Assembly: GCF_016861845.1 (NCBI RefSeq)
Contig: NZ_BOLV01000002.1
Span: forward strand, 124,001 to 188,000
From: Lacticaseibacillus suilingensis
GTDB taxonomy: Bacteria; Bacillota; Bacilli; Lactobacillales; Lactobacillaceae
Reading direction: 5' to 3'
DNA length: 64,000 nucleotides
A program made the translations under genes and the position numbers. Shown here one piece after another: positions 54,243 through 63,425 of the stretch (the stretch's first letter is position 1; the number at the start of each line of letters is the position of its first letter). The notes beneath the pieces were generated by a model. The model ran no database searches, was not told the DNA's origin, and saw only the letters and a list, made by a program, of their open reading frames with translations.

Positions 54243-54996
54243 GGCGCTTGCCTCCCCCATTGATGGTCGCTTCCATGTCGATAATGCTGTCGAAGAACTG
54301 TTGACGCGGTCCGCGCCGAGTGACTTCGGCAAAGTAGCTGCCATCGCGAATGAAAATAATCCGATTACAGAAGCTAGCAGTGAAAGCGTCATGGGTCACC
54401 ATCATAATGGTGACATCTTCTTCCAGATTGAGTTTCGTCAGATACTGCAGCAGCTCGGTGGCCGCCATCGAATCCAAACTCCCAGTGGGTTCATCGGCCA
54501 AAATCAACGCCGGATTGCTAATCATGGCGCGCGCTGCCGCCACCCGCTGGCGCTGCCCCAAGCTCAGCTGCTCCGGATAGCGCGTCAGCATCGACTCTAG
54601 CCCCAGCAAGTGGGCAAAGCGCGCTAGGCGTGTGTCCAAATCGTCAGGCACCGGCGGCACAAAAGTCAGCGGCAAGGTGATGTTATCCGCCACCGTTAAA
54701 TCCGGAATCAGATTGAACTCCTGGAAAATAAAACCAAGTTGCTCACGGCGATACCGCGCGGATTCCGATTCAGAAAATTGGCTCAGGCTCTGCCCAGCCA
54801 CGATGACTTCCCCGCTGGTGGGCGTATCAATCGTGGCAATGGTATTGAGCAGGGTGGATTTGCCGGCGCCGCTCGGACCCATAATGCCCACAAATTCACC
54901 GGCGTCGATATGAAAACTCAAATCATTCAATGCTGTGACTCGATTTAACCGATGCCCGTAAATTTTTGTCAGGTGCGCTACGTCAACCACTCGCAT
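54220..54996 (-). CDS. BceA-type ABC transporter ATPase
   Basis: 258-residue ATPase of the MacB/BceA group. Walker A GPSGAGKST (40-48), signature LSLGQRQR (the second Gly of LSGGQ replaced by Leu), Walker B LILADEPTGSLDS and the switch His in MMVTHDAF. It has an unusual extra C-terminal stretch of about 30 residues. ATG 54996 follows AGGAGGTTTTT; upstream frame to 55224 is not used. Divergent from the two-component genes, with which it likely forms one peptide-resistance module. Confidence 0.92.
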   Translation of the reverse strand: MRVVDVAHLTKIYGHRLNRVTALNDLSFHIDAGEFVGIMGPSGAGKSTLLNTIATIDTPTSGEVIVAGQSLSQFSESESARYRREQLGFIFQEFNLIPDLTVADNITLPLTFVPPVPDDLDTRLARFAHLLGLESMLTRYPEQLSLGQRQRVAAARAMISNPALILADEPTGSLDSMAATELLQYLTKLNLEEDVTIMMVTHDAFTASFCNRIIFIRDGSYFAEVTRRGPRQQFFDSIIDMEATINGGGKRRGPSDTF

Positions 54997-55102
54997 GCCA
55001 AAAACCTCCTGTTTCAAGTTGGTTTTATCATAACAGATTTTATTGGCCGTGGCTGTGACCTTGCGATACTGTAAGACCCCCTTAAACTCGGTCCCAGGTC
55101 GC

Positions 55103-55131
55103 TTGTACCACCACGGCGAAACCGCTACTAT
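55103..55131 (+). promoter_or_regulatory. Promoter of the BceRS-type operon
   Basis: TTGTAC, 17 bases, TACTAT, ending about 28 bases before the start codon. Confidence 0.5.
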
Positions 55132-55159
55132 ACAACTATAAGGAACGGAGATGGAAACC

Positions 55160-55834
55160 TTGTTCAAGATTATGATTGTCGAAGACGACCGCACCATTGC
55201 CACCCTCATCGCCCAGGCCCTCAATAAGTGGCAATTTCAAGCCAGTGTGATTGAGGATTTTAGCCGCGTGGCCGACCAGTTTGCCGCAGATCAACCTGAT
55301 CTTGTGCTACTGGACATCAATTTACCCGTTCGCGATGGCTACTACTGGGTGCAAAAAATCCGCGATGTCAGCCAAGTCCCGGTGATTTTTATTTCCAGCC
55401 GCAACACCAACATGGACATGGTGATGGCGATGAACTTAGGGGCTGATGATTTCGTCGAAAAGCCTTTTGCGATGGAGGTGCTGATCGCCAAAATCAATGC
55501 CCTGCTGCGCCGGACCTACCACTATCAAGACAACGGCAGCGAAGCCTTAGAGCACGCCGGCCTCACCTTGGATCTCAAAACCGGTATGGCACAAGTAGCC
55601 GGCCAAGAAATCAACTTGTCCAAAAACGAATACAAGCTGCTGCAGATTCTGATGCGCGCGCATGGCGAAATCGTCAGTCGTTCGCACCTGCTGAAGGACT
55701 TGTGGCAAGACGAGCGCTTCGTGGATGACAATACCTTAACTGTCAACATCAACCGCCTGCGCAAAAAAATTGCCGAAGCCGGCCTGCCAGATTATATCCA
55801 AACCAAGGTCGGCCAAGGCTACATTGTGCCTTAA
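55160..55834 (+). CDS. BceR-type response regulator
   Basis: 224-residue OmpR-family regulator. Phosphoacceptor D52 lies in LLDINLP, with acidic pocket EDD and lysine in VEKPF; the winged helix follows (SKNEYKLLQIL, DDNTLTVNINRLRKK). ATG 55151 overlaps the GGAG site, so TTG 55160, nine bases after it and matching the BceR N-terminus (FKIMIVEDD), is favoured. It would activate the divergent ABC genes when the peptide flux is sensed. Confidence 0.92.
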   Translation: MFKIMIVEDDRTIATLIAQALNKWQFQASVIEDFSRVADQFAADQPDLVLLDINLPVRDGYYWVQKIRDVSQVPVIFISSRNTNMDMVMAMNLGADDFVEKPFAMEVLIAKINALLRRTYHYQDNGSEALEHAGLTLDLKTGMAQVAGQEINLSKNEYKLLQILMRAHGEIVSRSHLLKDLWQDERFVDDNTLTVNINRLRKKIAEAGLPDYIQTKVGQGYIVP

Positions 55835-55845
55835 AGGAGAGCAAT

Positions 55846-56907
55846 ATGACGTTTTGGGAGTATTTGCGCGATCGCCGCGCCGCCATGGTCTTTTTTTGCC
55901 TCGGCCTGGCACTATTTGATTTCGGGCTGTGGCTGGATCCGCGCCACCTGGTACACCCAGGGACGCTGGTTTACATCAGTCTGCTGGTGGCGTTGTTTGG
56001 CGCTGTCGTGTTGGTGTGGCAATATCGGCGCACCAAAGCCTGGGTCAATCAATTCAAGTCCCGCGCTGAGGCTGGTGAAGACGCCTTGACTTGGCGCCTG
56101 CCTGAGGCCCACCATTATGATCAGCAAGCCATTGTGGCCGCCTATAACCACGTCTTGCGCGAGCATCAAAAGACCCAATCGCAGCTGATTGCCCAACAAC
56201 AAGATCAAAAGGCCTTCATTGATTCCTGGGTCCATGAGATCAAGGTGCCGCTGGCGGCGACCACCCTACTACGGGATAGTCTCGATGGCAAAGCCCCCGA
56301 GCAGCCGCTTGATGAGATGGCCCTGCAGCTGGACAAAATCAACTTTTACGTTGAGCAGGTCCTGTACTATTCGCGCCTGGACAGTTTTTCCAAGGATTAC
56401 CTCCTCCGAGAATATGACCTGACCAAAATCGTCGATTCCGTGGTCGTTGATCAGCGCAACAGCTTCATCGCTGGCCAGCTCCGGTTTCAGCTGCAAGGCG
56501 GGCCGTTGACGGTAGTGACCGATGAAAAATGGCTGCGGTTTATTTTGACCCAGATTATCACCAATGCCATCAAATACACCAAACCGGGCGGCACCATCAC
56601 CGCCGCCTTAGCCGACACGCCTACCGAGGCCACGCTCACGTTGAGCGACACCGGCATCGGCATTCCCGTCGATGAGCAGCATCGCGTGTTTGAAAAAGGC
56701 TTCACCGGCACCAACGGCCGCAATGCCAACCAAAAATCCACTGGCCTTGGCCTGTATCTGGCCGCCCAGCTCAGCCAAAAACTCGGCCATCACCTCACCT
56801 TAACCAGCACGGTTGACCAAGGCACCAGCGTGGTGGTGCACTTCCCCCATTTGTCCTATTACGGTGAGTCAGGCAACACGCTGACTAAACCGACTGTTGA
56901 AGAATAA
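55846..56907 (+). CDS. BceS-type intramembrane-sensing histidine kinase
   Basis: 353-residue kinase with two close N-terminal helices (about 13-31 and 40-58) and almost no extracellular loop, typical of BceS, which reads the state of its transporter. Phosphoacceptor H130 is in SWVHEIKVPLA; N box TQIITNAIKYT and G box DTGIGIP are intact. AAAGGAGAGCAAT precedes the ATG, 11 bases after the regulator. A bidirectional terminator follows. Confidence 0.93.
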   Translation: MTFWEYLRDRRAAMVFFCLGLALFDFGLWLDPRHLVHPGTLVYISLLVALFGAVVLVWQYRRTKAWVNQFKSRAEAGEDALTWRLPEAHHYDQQAIVAAYNHVLREHQKTQSQLIAQQQDQKAFIDSWVHEIKVPLAATTLLRDSLDGKAPEQPLDEMALQLDKINFYVEQVLYYSRLDSFSKDYLLREYDLTKIVDSVVVDQRNSFIAGQLRFQLQGGPLTVVTDEKWLRFILTQIITNAIKYTKPGGTITAALADTPTEATLTLSDTGIGIPVDEQHRVFEKGFTGTNGRNANQKSTGLGLYLAAQLSQKLGHHLTLTSTVDQGTSVVVHFPHLSYYGESGNTLTKPTVEE

Positions 56908-56912
56908 AACGC

Positions 56913-56958
56913 ACAAAAGGGGCGCTAGCTGTTCACATCGCAGCTAGCGCCCCTTTGC
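56913..56958. terminator. Bidirectional terminator between kinase and nrdG
   Basis: AAAGGGGCGCTAGCTG pairs perfectly with CAGCTAGCGCCCCTTT around nine bases. TTTTGTG follows on the minus strand. Confidence 0.93.
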
Positions 56959-56963
56959 TTCCT

Positions 56964-57542
56964 CTAGCGGACCAAGTTGGCCCAAATTTTCACTTCGCCG
57001 CTCGCCAGACTGGCTGGCACATCAATGATGCGCTGGTTGGCACTGCCGCGAAACTGTAGCGTCAGATCTTTTTCGGCTTCCAAGAACCGGCCATCAACCA
57101 GAATGTCGAGCAGGTTGAGTAATTCCAGTTTGTCCGGTGATTCCTGCATCAGCTCATCCCATTTGTAGCCGGTCCAGCTCCAGATATCCTTGGTGTGGCC
57201 GAATTCACGCCGCACGCGCCGGCACAGCTGGAGGCAAGTTTGCGTATTCAAAAACGGTTCCCCGCCCAGCAGGGTGAGCCCTTGCACATAGGACTGACTA
57301 AGATCTTCGATAATCCGGTCTTCCAGCTCCTGGGTGTATGGCGTGCCATAGTGGAAGTTCTGGGCCACTTTGTTGTAGCAGCCGGGACAATTGAACTTAC
57401 AACCAGACACGTAAATACTGCAGCGGACGCCTTCACCGTCAACAAAGGTGAACGGCTTGTAGTCAGCGACATAGCCTTGCGACAAATCAGAAGCCAGCCA
57501 CTCCATCGGCTTAGGGTTATTCGGTAGGGTCTTTTTTGGCAA
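56964..57542 (-). CDS. nrdG: Anaerobic ribonucleotide reductase activating protein
   Basis: Radical-SAM activase that installs the glycyl radical on NrdD. The cluster motif is GCKFNCPGCYN (about 48-58), and GGEPFLN follows. The 192 residues are usual. GTG 57551 abuts the GGAG site; TTG 57542 at eight bases is the better start. nrdD, normally the gene just before it, is absent here: the upstream neighbour is purD and its terminator. nrdD must lie elsewhere or the gene is a stand-alone copy. Confidence 0.92.
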   Translation of the reverse strand: MPKKTLPNNPKPMEWLASDLSQGYVADYKPFTFVDGEGVRCSIYVSGCKFNCPGCYNKVAQNFHYGTPYTQELEDRIIEDLSQSYVQGLTLLGGEPFLNTQTCLQLCRRVRREFGHTKDIWSWTGYKWDELMQESPDKLELLNLLDILVDGRFLEAEKDLTLQFRGSANQRIIDVPASLASGEVKIWANLVR

Positions 57543-57593
57543 CTTGCTCACTCCATTTCACGCTCCATCGTACCATATCTGGTAGTTCAAAGC

Positions 57594-57630
57594 ATCAAAA
57601 AAGCGGCCACTGCCTGTATCTTGTGGTCGC
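57594..57630 (-). terminator. Terminator of the purine operon
   Basis: GCGACCAC pairs with GTGGCCGC (one mismatch), followed by six Ts on the minus strand, just after purD. Confidence 0.82.
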
Positions 57631-57637
57631 CTGATTG

Positions 57638-58867
57638 TTACAACCCTTTCGCGCCAATATCATCACGCACCGCCAGTGGTCCCTGCAGCGGCGCCATGCG
57701 GGCATACGCCTCGCGCTGCGCGGCTGCTAAATCAGCCCCACTGCCAATCACGGTGAAAATCCGGCCGCCGTGGCTCACTAACGCATCACCTTGCTTGGCC
57801 ACCCCTGCCGGAATCCAGTAGCCGCACTGGTCAGCGGTTGGTACCACCAGCGGCAAGGCTGGTCCGCTTTGCGGATAAGCGGGATTCACTGCCACCACCC
57901 CGCAATAGGTTTGGCCATTGAGGGTCAAAGCCGGCGCCTGCCCGGCAAGCAAGTCTAGGGTCAGCTGGTAGAAATCATTGGTCACCTGCGGCAAAAGCAC
58001 CTGGGTTTCCGGATCCCCAAAACGCAGGTTGTACTCCAGAATTTTCGGCCCATGCGAGGTGAACATCAGCCCCACATACAACACCCCAGTGCTAGTCAGG
58101 CCGTCTGCGACCATCCCGGCCAAAGTTTGATCCACCAGTGCCGCCGCTTGGGCTTGCTGCGCAGTCGAGAACTGCGGGGCGGGACTAATGGCGCCCATGC
58201 CCCCAGTGTTCGGGCCAGTGTCGCCGGCAAAACGGCGCTTGTGATCCTGGGCCAACGGAAACAGCACGCGCTTGGTCCCATTGAACATCGCCAGCACCGA
58301 TGCTTCCTGACCGCTTAAATATTCTTCGAGCAGCACTGGCGCTTGGGCATTTGCGGCGTAAAGTGAAGCCAGGGTGGCCTGCACAGTTTCAGGATTAGTG
58401 GCAATGGTGACGCCTTTGCCGGCAGCGAGCCCGTCTACCTTAATCACCAGCGGCAAGCTCATCATCGCCGCGGTGGCAATCGCCTCGCGCTGACTGTGGG
58501 CAACTTTCACCGCCGCCGTGGGCAAATGGTGCGCCGCCATGAAGGCTTTGGCAAACTGCTTGCTGCTTTCCAGTTGGGCCACTTTTTGCGTGGGTCCAAA
58601 CACGGGCCGGCCAGCCGCCTGGAAAGCATCAACCAACCCAGCGGCAAGCGGCTGTTCAGGGCCGACAAACGTCAAATCCACGCCGGCGGCGAAAGCAACC
58701 AGCGCTGCCGTCTGCTCTTCCGTAATCGCCACTGGCGTTAACCCCAGTAGCGGCATCCCCGCGTTACCCGGCGCCACATACACCGCAGTGACTTGCCGCG
58801 AGGACAAAAAGGCTTGTCCCAGCGCACTTTCCCTGGCGCCACTGCCAATAATTAAGACTTTTGCCAT
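57638..58867 (-). CDS. purD: Phosphoribosylamine--glycine ligase
   Basis: ATP-grasp enzyme of purine synthesis making glycinamide ribonucleotide. KVLIIGSGARESALG at the N-terminus, the GLAAGKGV loop and DTGPNTGGMGA are typical. Length 409 is normal. It closes the operon, 17 bases after purH, with a terminator downstream. Confidence 0.97.
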   Translation of the reverse strand: MAKVLIIGSGARESALGQAFLSSRQVTAVYVAPGNAGMPLLGLTPVAITEEQTAALVAFAAGVDLTFVGPEQPLAAGLVDAFQAAGRPVFGPTQKVAQLESSKQFAKAFMAAHHLPTAAVKVAHSQREAIATAAMMSLPLVIKVDGLAAGKGVTIATNPETVQATLASLYAANAQAPVLLEEYLSGQEASVLAMFNGTKRVLFPLAQDHKRRFAGDTGPNTGGMGAISPAPQFSTAQQAQAAALVDQTLAGMVADGLTSTGVLYVGLMFTSHGPKILEYNLRFGDPETQVLLPQVTNDFYQLTLDLLAGQAPALTLNGQTYCGVVAVNPAYPQSGPALPLVVPTADQCGYWIPAGVAKQGDALVSHGGRIFTVIGSGADLAAAQREAYARMAPLQGPLAVRDDIGAKGL

Positions 58868-58884
58868 GATGCGCCTCCTCTGTC

Positions 58885-60408
58885 CTAGTGGCGGAAGTGC
58901 CGCACGCCGGTGGTGACCATCGCAATGCCGTACTTGTCAGCCATGGCAATTGAATCTTGATCGCGAATCGAGCCGCCAGGCTGAATGATCGCCTTGATAT
59001 CATGTTGCGCAGCATATTCCACACAGTCATCCATTGGGAAGAAGGCATCGGAAGCCATCACGGCACCGGCAAAATTAGCGTTCTGCTGCGCTTGCTTCAG
59101 CGCGATTTCCACCGAGCCGATGCGGTTCATTTGACCCGCGCCAATGCCTAAGGTTTGGCCTTGCTTGGCAATCACAATGGCATTGCTCTTCACGTGTTTA
59201 ACCACTTGCTGAGCAAACAGCATCGCCTCGATTTGCTCAGTGGTCGGCTTTGTCTGAGTGACCACCGTCAAATCAGCTGCCGTTTCAATCGCCGTGTCGG
59301 TGGTTTGGCGCAGCACCCCACCCAGCACCGCCACGGTTTCGACGCGCGGCTCAGTCTGGGCCGGGGCTAAGGTGACCGTCAGAAGCCGCAGATTTTTCTT
59401 CTTGGCGAGCACCGCATACGCATCATCATCAAAGCTCGGGGCCATGATGATTTCCAAAAATAGCTTGTGCATTTTTTCGGCAGTTGCCAGATCCACTGGG
59501 CGATTCAGCGCAATGATGCCGCCAAAAATCGACATTGGATCAGCCGCATAGGCCTTATCCCACGCTTCCTCAATGGTGGCGCCTTGGCCAATGCCGCAGG
59601 GGTTCATGTGCTTCACTGCCACGACGGTAGGCTGCTGGTATTCATTCACCATGGCCAGCGTTGCATCGGCATCGCGAATATTGTTGAAAGACAAGGCCTT
59701 ACCATGGAGCTGCTGGGCGTGGGCCAATGATTCCGCTGGCGCATCCGGCGCCACGTAAAATGCGGCATCCTGGTGGCTATTTTCGCCATAACGCAGACTT
59801 TGCTGCTTGGTGAAGGTTGGCGTGAAGGTGGCAGGGAAAGGCTCTGGATCAAGATAAGCGGCGATTTGGGCGTCATAAGCCGCGGTGGTTTGGAACACTT
59901 TGGCCGCCAGGCGCGCCCGCAGCGCCGCATCGTCTTCATCTAAGCCGGTCAGCACCTGAGCATAATCGGCAGGGTCCACCACGGCCCACACCGCCGCGGC
60001 GTTTTTCGCCGCTGCGCGCAAGGCACTGGGTCCGCCGATGTCGATTTGCTCGATAGCTTCGGCCCGGGTGGTGTTAGGTTTGGCAATGGTGGCCGCGAAA
60101 GGATACAAGTTCACCACCACGACGTCAATCGGAGTGATGTCATGGTCTGCTAAAGCTGCCATGTGCGACGCCACGTCACGCTTGGCTAAGATGCCAGCAT
60201 GGATTTTGGGATGCAGGGTCTTGACTCGCCCATCCAGCATTTCCGGAAAGCCGGTCACCGTCTCCACCCCAGTCACCGGCAAGCCAGCCGCCTCCAAGGC
60301 GCGCTTGGTGCCACCTGTCGACACCAGTTCAAAATCGCGGGCGATTAGCCCTTGCGCTAATGCCACCAAGCCAGTTTTATCGAACACACTAAGCAATGCA
60401 CGTTTCAC
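58885..60408 (-). CDS. purH: Bifunctional AICAR transformylase/IMP cyclohydrolase
   Basis: Last two steps to IMP. The N-terminal cyclohydrolase domain (about 1-195) starts [11 protein letters not shown], and the C-terminal transformylase has KHMNPCG and ITLRY-like elements. The frame opens at 60564 inside purN; GTG 60408 with AAGGAGCGATTTAAC upstream is the true start, giving 507 residues. The GTG falls just beyond the purN stop, a one-base gap. Confidence 0.97.
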   Translation of the reverse strand: MKRALLSVFDKTGLVALAQGLIARDFELVSTGGTKRALEAAGLPVTGVETVTGFPEMLDGRVKTLHPKIHAGILAKRDVASHMAALADHDITPIDVVVVNLYPFAATIAKPNTTRAEAIEQIDIGGPSALRAAAKNAAAVWAVVDPADYAQVLTGLDEDDAALRARLAAKVFQTTAAYDAQIAAYLDPEPFPATFTPTFTKQQSLRYGENSHQDAAFYVAPDAPAESLAHAQQLHGKALSFNNIRDADATLAMVNEYQQPTVVAVKHMNPCGIGQGATIEEAWDKAYAADPMSIFGGIIALNRPVDLATAEKMHKLFLEIIMAPSFDDDAYAVLAKKKNLRLLTVTLAPAQTEPRVETVAVLGGVLRQTTDTAIETAADLTVVTQTKPTTEQIEAMLFAQQVVKHVKSNAIVIAKQGQTLGIGAGQMNRIGSVEIALKQAQQNANFAGAVMASDAFFPMDDCVEYAAQHDIKAIIQPGGSIRDQDSIAMADKYGIAMVTTGVRHFRH

Positions 60409-60409
60409 G

Positions 60410-60973
60410 TTAAATCGCTCCTTCTTTGATGAGAGTGTCAATGGTTTGCGGTAGCAGGCGGTGCTCCACCTCATGAATCGCAGTTTCAACTTGGGCCAGC
60501 GGCTCACCAGGCGCAATGCGCACCGGCTCCTGGGCAATAATCTGCCCGGAGTCAATGCCCGCATCGACGTAATGCACCGTGACGCCGGTGACTCTTACCC
60601 CATAGGCATAGGCATCTTCAATGCCAGTGCGGCCAGGAAAACTCGGCAGCAACGCTGGATGTAAGTTGATGATGCGATTGGGAAAAGCCGCTAGCAACGT
60701 CTTGCCAATAATGCGCATGTAGCCCGCCAGTACCAGCAAATCGGCTGGCGGCAGTTGCGCAATCACCGCTTGTTCAACGGCCGCTTTCGAGGTGTGACCG
60801 TATTCAGCCATGATGACCGGAATCTGCCAGCGTGCCGCTCGCGCCAGCACCGCGGCCTGGGGCTGGTCACACACCACCGCCACAATCTCGGCCAACTGGG
60901 AATGGGCAAAATGCGCGGCTAAAGCCTCAAAGTTGGTGCCACTACCAGAGGCAAAAACAATCAACCGTTTCAT
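60410..60973 (-). CDS. purN: Phosphoribosylglycinamide formyltransferase
   Basis: Transfers formyl from 10-formyl-THF to [15 protein letters not shown] near the start, the catalytic [10 protein letters not shown] histidine segment and [10 protein letters not shown] are present. The frame opens at 60985 but ATG 60973 follows GGGAGGC and gives 187 residues. Start overlaps the purM stop by four bases. Confidence 0.97.
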   Translation of the reverse strand: MKRLIVFASGSGTNFEALAAHFAHSQLAEIVAVVCDQPQAAVLARAARWQIPVIMAEYGHTSKAAVEQAVIAQLPPADLLVLAGYMRIIGKTLLAAFPNRIINLHPALLPSFPGRTGIEDAYAYGVRVTGVTVHYVDAGIDSGQIIAQEPVRIAPGEPLAQVETAIHEVEHRLLPQTIDTLIKEGAI

Positions 60974-61971
60974 AATGCCTCCCATTCCACGGCACTGGTG
61001 GTGCGAGGCACCACTTGGCCGATGATTTTGGCGTGCGGCACGGCTTGCAGCACCGCCGCGCGGTGTTCAGGGGCCACTGCCAGCACCATGCCAATGCCAA
61101 GGTTGAAGGTTTGCCGCATGACGGCAGTCGTTAACGCGCCGGCCTGTTGAATGCGGGTGAAGAGCTCCGGCCATGGCCAAGGGGTCAGCCGCGCCGCTAA
61201 ATCGTCAGGCAGCATCCGCGGCACATTATCCGTAAACCCGCCGCCGGTGATATGCGCGGCGCCGTGAATCAAGTTCTCCTCAATCAGCGGCCAGACGGTA
61301 TCGACGTAAATACGGGTCGGCGTCAGAAGCGCCGTGCGCATCTCTGTCCCATCACTCAGCGGCATGGTGCCAAGGTTGGTTTCCGCCAAGAGCTTGCGTA
61401 CCAGCGAAAAGCCGTTGCTGTGGACCCCGCTGCTCGGCAGGCCAATCAACACATCCCCCGCCGCCACGTGCTTAGGCAAGAGCCGCTGGCGGCTGGCCAG
61501 CCCCACTGCAAACCCAGCCAAGTCGTAATGATGCTGGGGATACATGCCAGGCATTTCTGCGGTTTCACCGCCAATCAGCGCCATGTGAGCGAGGGTGCAG
61601 CCATAGGCGATCCCTTTGATCACCGTTTCGGCGCGGTCGACTTGCAACTCATCGGTAGCCATGTAATCGAGGAAAAACAGCGGCTTGGCGCCATCAGCAA
61701 TCAAGTCATTAGCCACCATGGCCACCAAGTCGATGCCAATGGTGTCATGTTGATCACACTGCAGCGCCAGCAGCAATTTGGTGCCGACGCCATCCGTGGC
61801 AGCGACCAGCACAGGCTCCGCCACTTGTGGTAAGGCGTAAGCCGCCGCAAAACTGCCAAGCCCAGTGAGCACATTGGCATTCTGAGTCGCCGCCACCACT
61901 GTTTTGATGTTGGTCACCAAGGCGTTGCCCGCCTCAATATCGACGCCGGCGGCTTTATAATCCATGGCCAT
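60970..61971 (-). CDS. purM: Phosphoribosylformylglycinamidine cyclo-ligase
   Basis: AIR synthetase, 333 residues. DGVGTKLLLA, the ATP-binding GGETAEMPGMY and GGGFTDNVPR are characteristic. Start ATG overlaps the purF TAA by one base, with GAGGTGAATGCG upstream. A second ATG two codons on is possible. Confidence 0.97.
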   Translation of the reverse strand: MAMDYKAAGVDIEAGNALVTNIKTVVAATQNANVLTGLGSFAAAYALPQVAEPVLVAATDGVGTKLLLALQCDQHDTIGIDLVAMVANDLIADGAKPLFFLDYMATDELQVDRAETVIKGIAYGCTLAHMALIGGETAEMPGMYPQHHYDLAGFAVGLASRQRLLPKHVAAGDVLIGLPSSGVHSNGFSLVRKLLAETNLGTMPLSDGTEMRTALLTPTRIYVDTVWPLIEENLIHGAAHITGGGFTDNVPRMLPDDLAARLTPWPWPELFTRIQQAGALTTAVMRQTFNLGIGMVLAVAPEHRAAVLQAVPHAKIIGQVVPRTTSAVEWEAL

Positions 61972-63425
61972 TACGCATTCACCTCACTGAGATCCATTGA
62001 CAAACACGCCAGCTCGTCATGCAAATTGGCCGCGTAATCATCCAGCGGGGTTGGGTACTGGCCGGTGAAGTACGCCACGCACAAACCGCGATGCGGCGCT
62101 GTCGTTTGCAGACCCACGCTATCTTCTAAGCCCTGCACCGATAAAAAGCCCAAACTGTCCACGCCGAGAATGCGTTTCATCTCCGCCACACTGTGGTTAG
62201 CGGCGAATAATTCTTTGGTGGTCTGAATATCGATGCCATAAAAGCATGGGAAGCGCAGCGGCGGGCTGGCAATGCGCAGGTGCACACTTTTCGCGCCAGC
62301 CTCCTTCAACAACTGCACGATTTGCTTCGCCGTGGTGCCCCGGACAATGGAATCATCCACCAGCACCACGCGCTTACCGGCCACGGTGGCTTTAAGCACG
62401 CTGAGTTTCATCCGGACACTGCGCTCCCGCAGCGCCTGAGTGGGCTGAATGAACGTACGGGCCACATACTGACTTTTGACCAGCCCCAGTTCATAAGGAA
62501 TACCGCTGGCTTGCGCGTAACCCAAGGCCGCCGAAAGCGAAGAATTCGGCACCCCGACCACAATATCAGCTTCAGCCGGCTGCTCCTTGGCCAGCTGCCG
62601 CCCCATGGCCACGCGGGCCTGGTGCACATTGACCCCGTGAATTTCGGAATCCGGCCGGGCGAAATAAACAAACTCCATGGAGCACACCGCCAGCTGGGTC
62701 TTGTCCGTGTAGGCCTGACTGTTTAGCCCTTGGTCGGTGATGCTGATGAGTTCCCCTGGCGCGATGTCTTTGATCAGCTCTGCCCCCACTGCCGTCAGCG
62801 CCGCCGTTTCACTGCACACCACGTACCCGCCGCTAGGCAACTGCCCCACCACCAGCGGCCGAAAACCCTGCGGATCGCAGGCCGCGTACAAGCCCTGTTC
62901 AGTGAGCAAGGCAAAGGCAAAGCCGCCATGCACCTGGGTCAAAGCCTCTTTCAGCTGCTCCACAAAGGTCGGCTTAGGGCTGCGCCGCAGCAGGTGCATC
63001 AAGACTTCGGTGTCGCTGGTGGATTGAAAAATCGCGCCACTGGCCTCAAGTTTGGCCCGCAAACTCATGGCGTTGGTCAGGTTGCCATTATGAGCCAAGG
63101 CGACCGCCCCATCGGCAAACCGAAACAGCAGCGGTTGGATGTTTTCCAAAATCCGCCCCCCAGCCGTGGAATACCGCACATGCCCCAGCGCGGCTGGACC
63201 GCGCAAGGCCTGCAGGTCCTCGGGATGGGCAAAGACCTGTGACACCAACCCAAAGCCATAGTGGCGCCGCAGTCCAGCCGGCGTGCGGCCGACAATGCCG
63301 GCCCCTTCCTGCCCGCGATGTTGCAAGGTGTGCAAACCCAAATGGGTCAGCTCGACGGCATGGGGATCCCCCCAGACGCCAAACACACCACATTCCTCAT
63401 TGAGACTCTTTATTTGAGCTGCCAT
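61971..63425 (-). CDS. purF: Amidophosphoribosyltransferase
   Basis: First committed step of purine synthesis. An 11-residue propeptide precedes the catalytic Cys12 in NEECGVFGVWG, which becomes the N-terminus after self-cleavage. The PRPP loop VVLVDDSIVRGTT is at about 350-362. The 484 residues are normal. GGAGG lies upstream and the start overlaps purL by 16 bases. Confidence 0.97.
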   Translation of the reverse strand: MAAQIKSLNEECGVFGVWGDPHAVELTHLGLHTLQHRGQEGAGIVGRTPAGLRRHYGFGLVSQVFAHPEDLQALRGPAALGHVRYSTAGGRILENIQPLLFRFADGAVALAHNGNLTNAMSLRAKLEASGAIFQSTSDTEVLMHLLRRSPKPTFVEQLKEALTQVHGGFAFALLTEQGLYAACDPQGFRPLVVGQLPSGGYVVCSETAALTAVGAELIKDIAPGELISITDQGLNSQAYTDKTQLAVCSMEFVYFARPDSEIHGVNVHQARVAMGRQLAKEQPAEADIVVGVPNSSLSAALGYAQASGIPYELGLVKSQYVARTFIQPTQALRERSVRMKLSVLKATVAGKRVVLVDDSIVRGTTAKQIVQLLKEAGAKSVHLRIASPPLRFPCFYGIDIQTTKELFAANHSVAEMKRILGVDSLGFLSVQGLEDSVGLQTTAPHRGLCVAYFTGQYPTPLDDYAANLHDELACLSMDLSEVNA

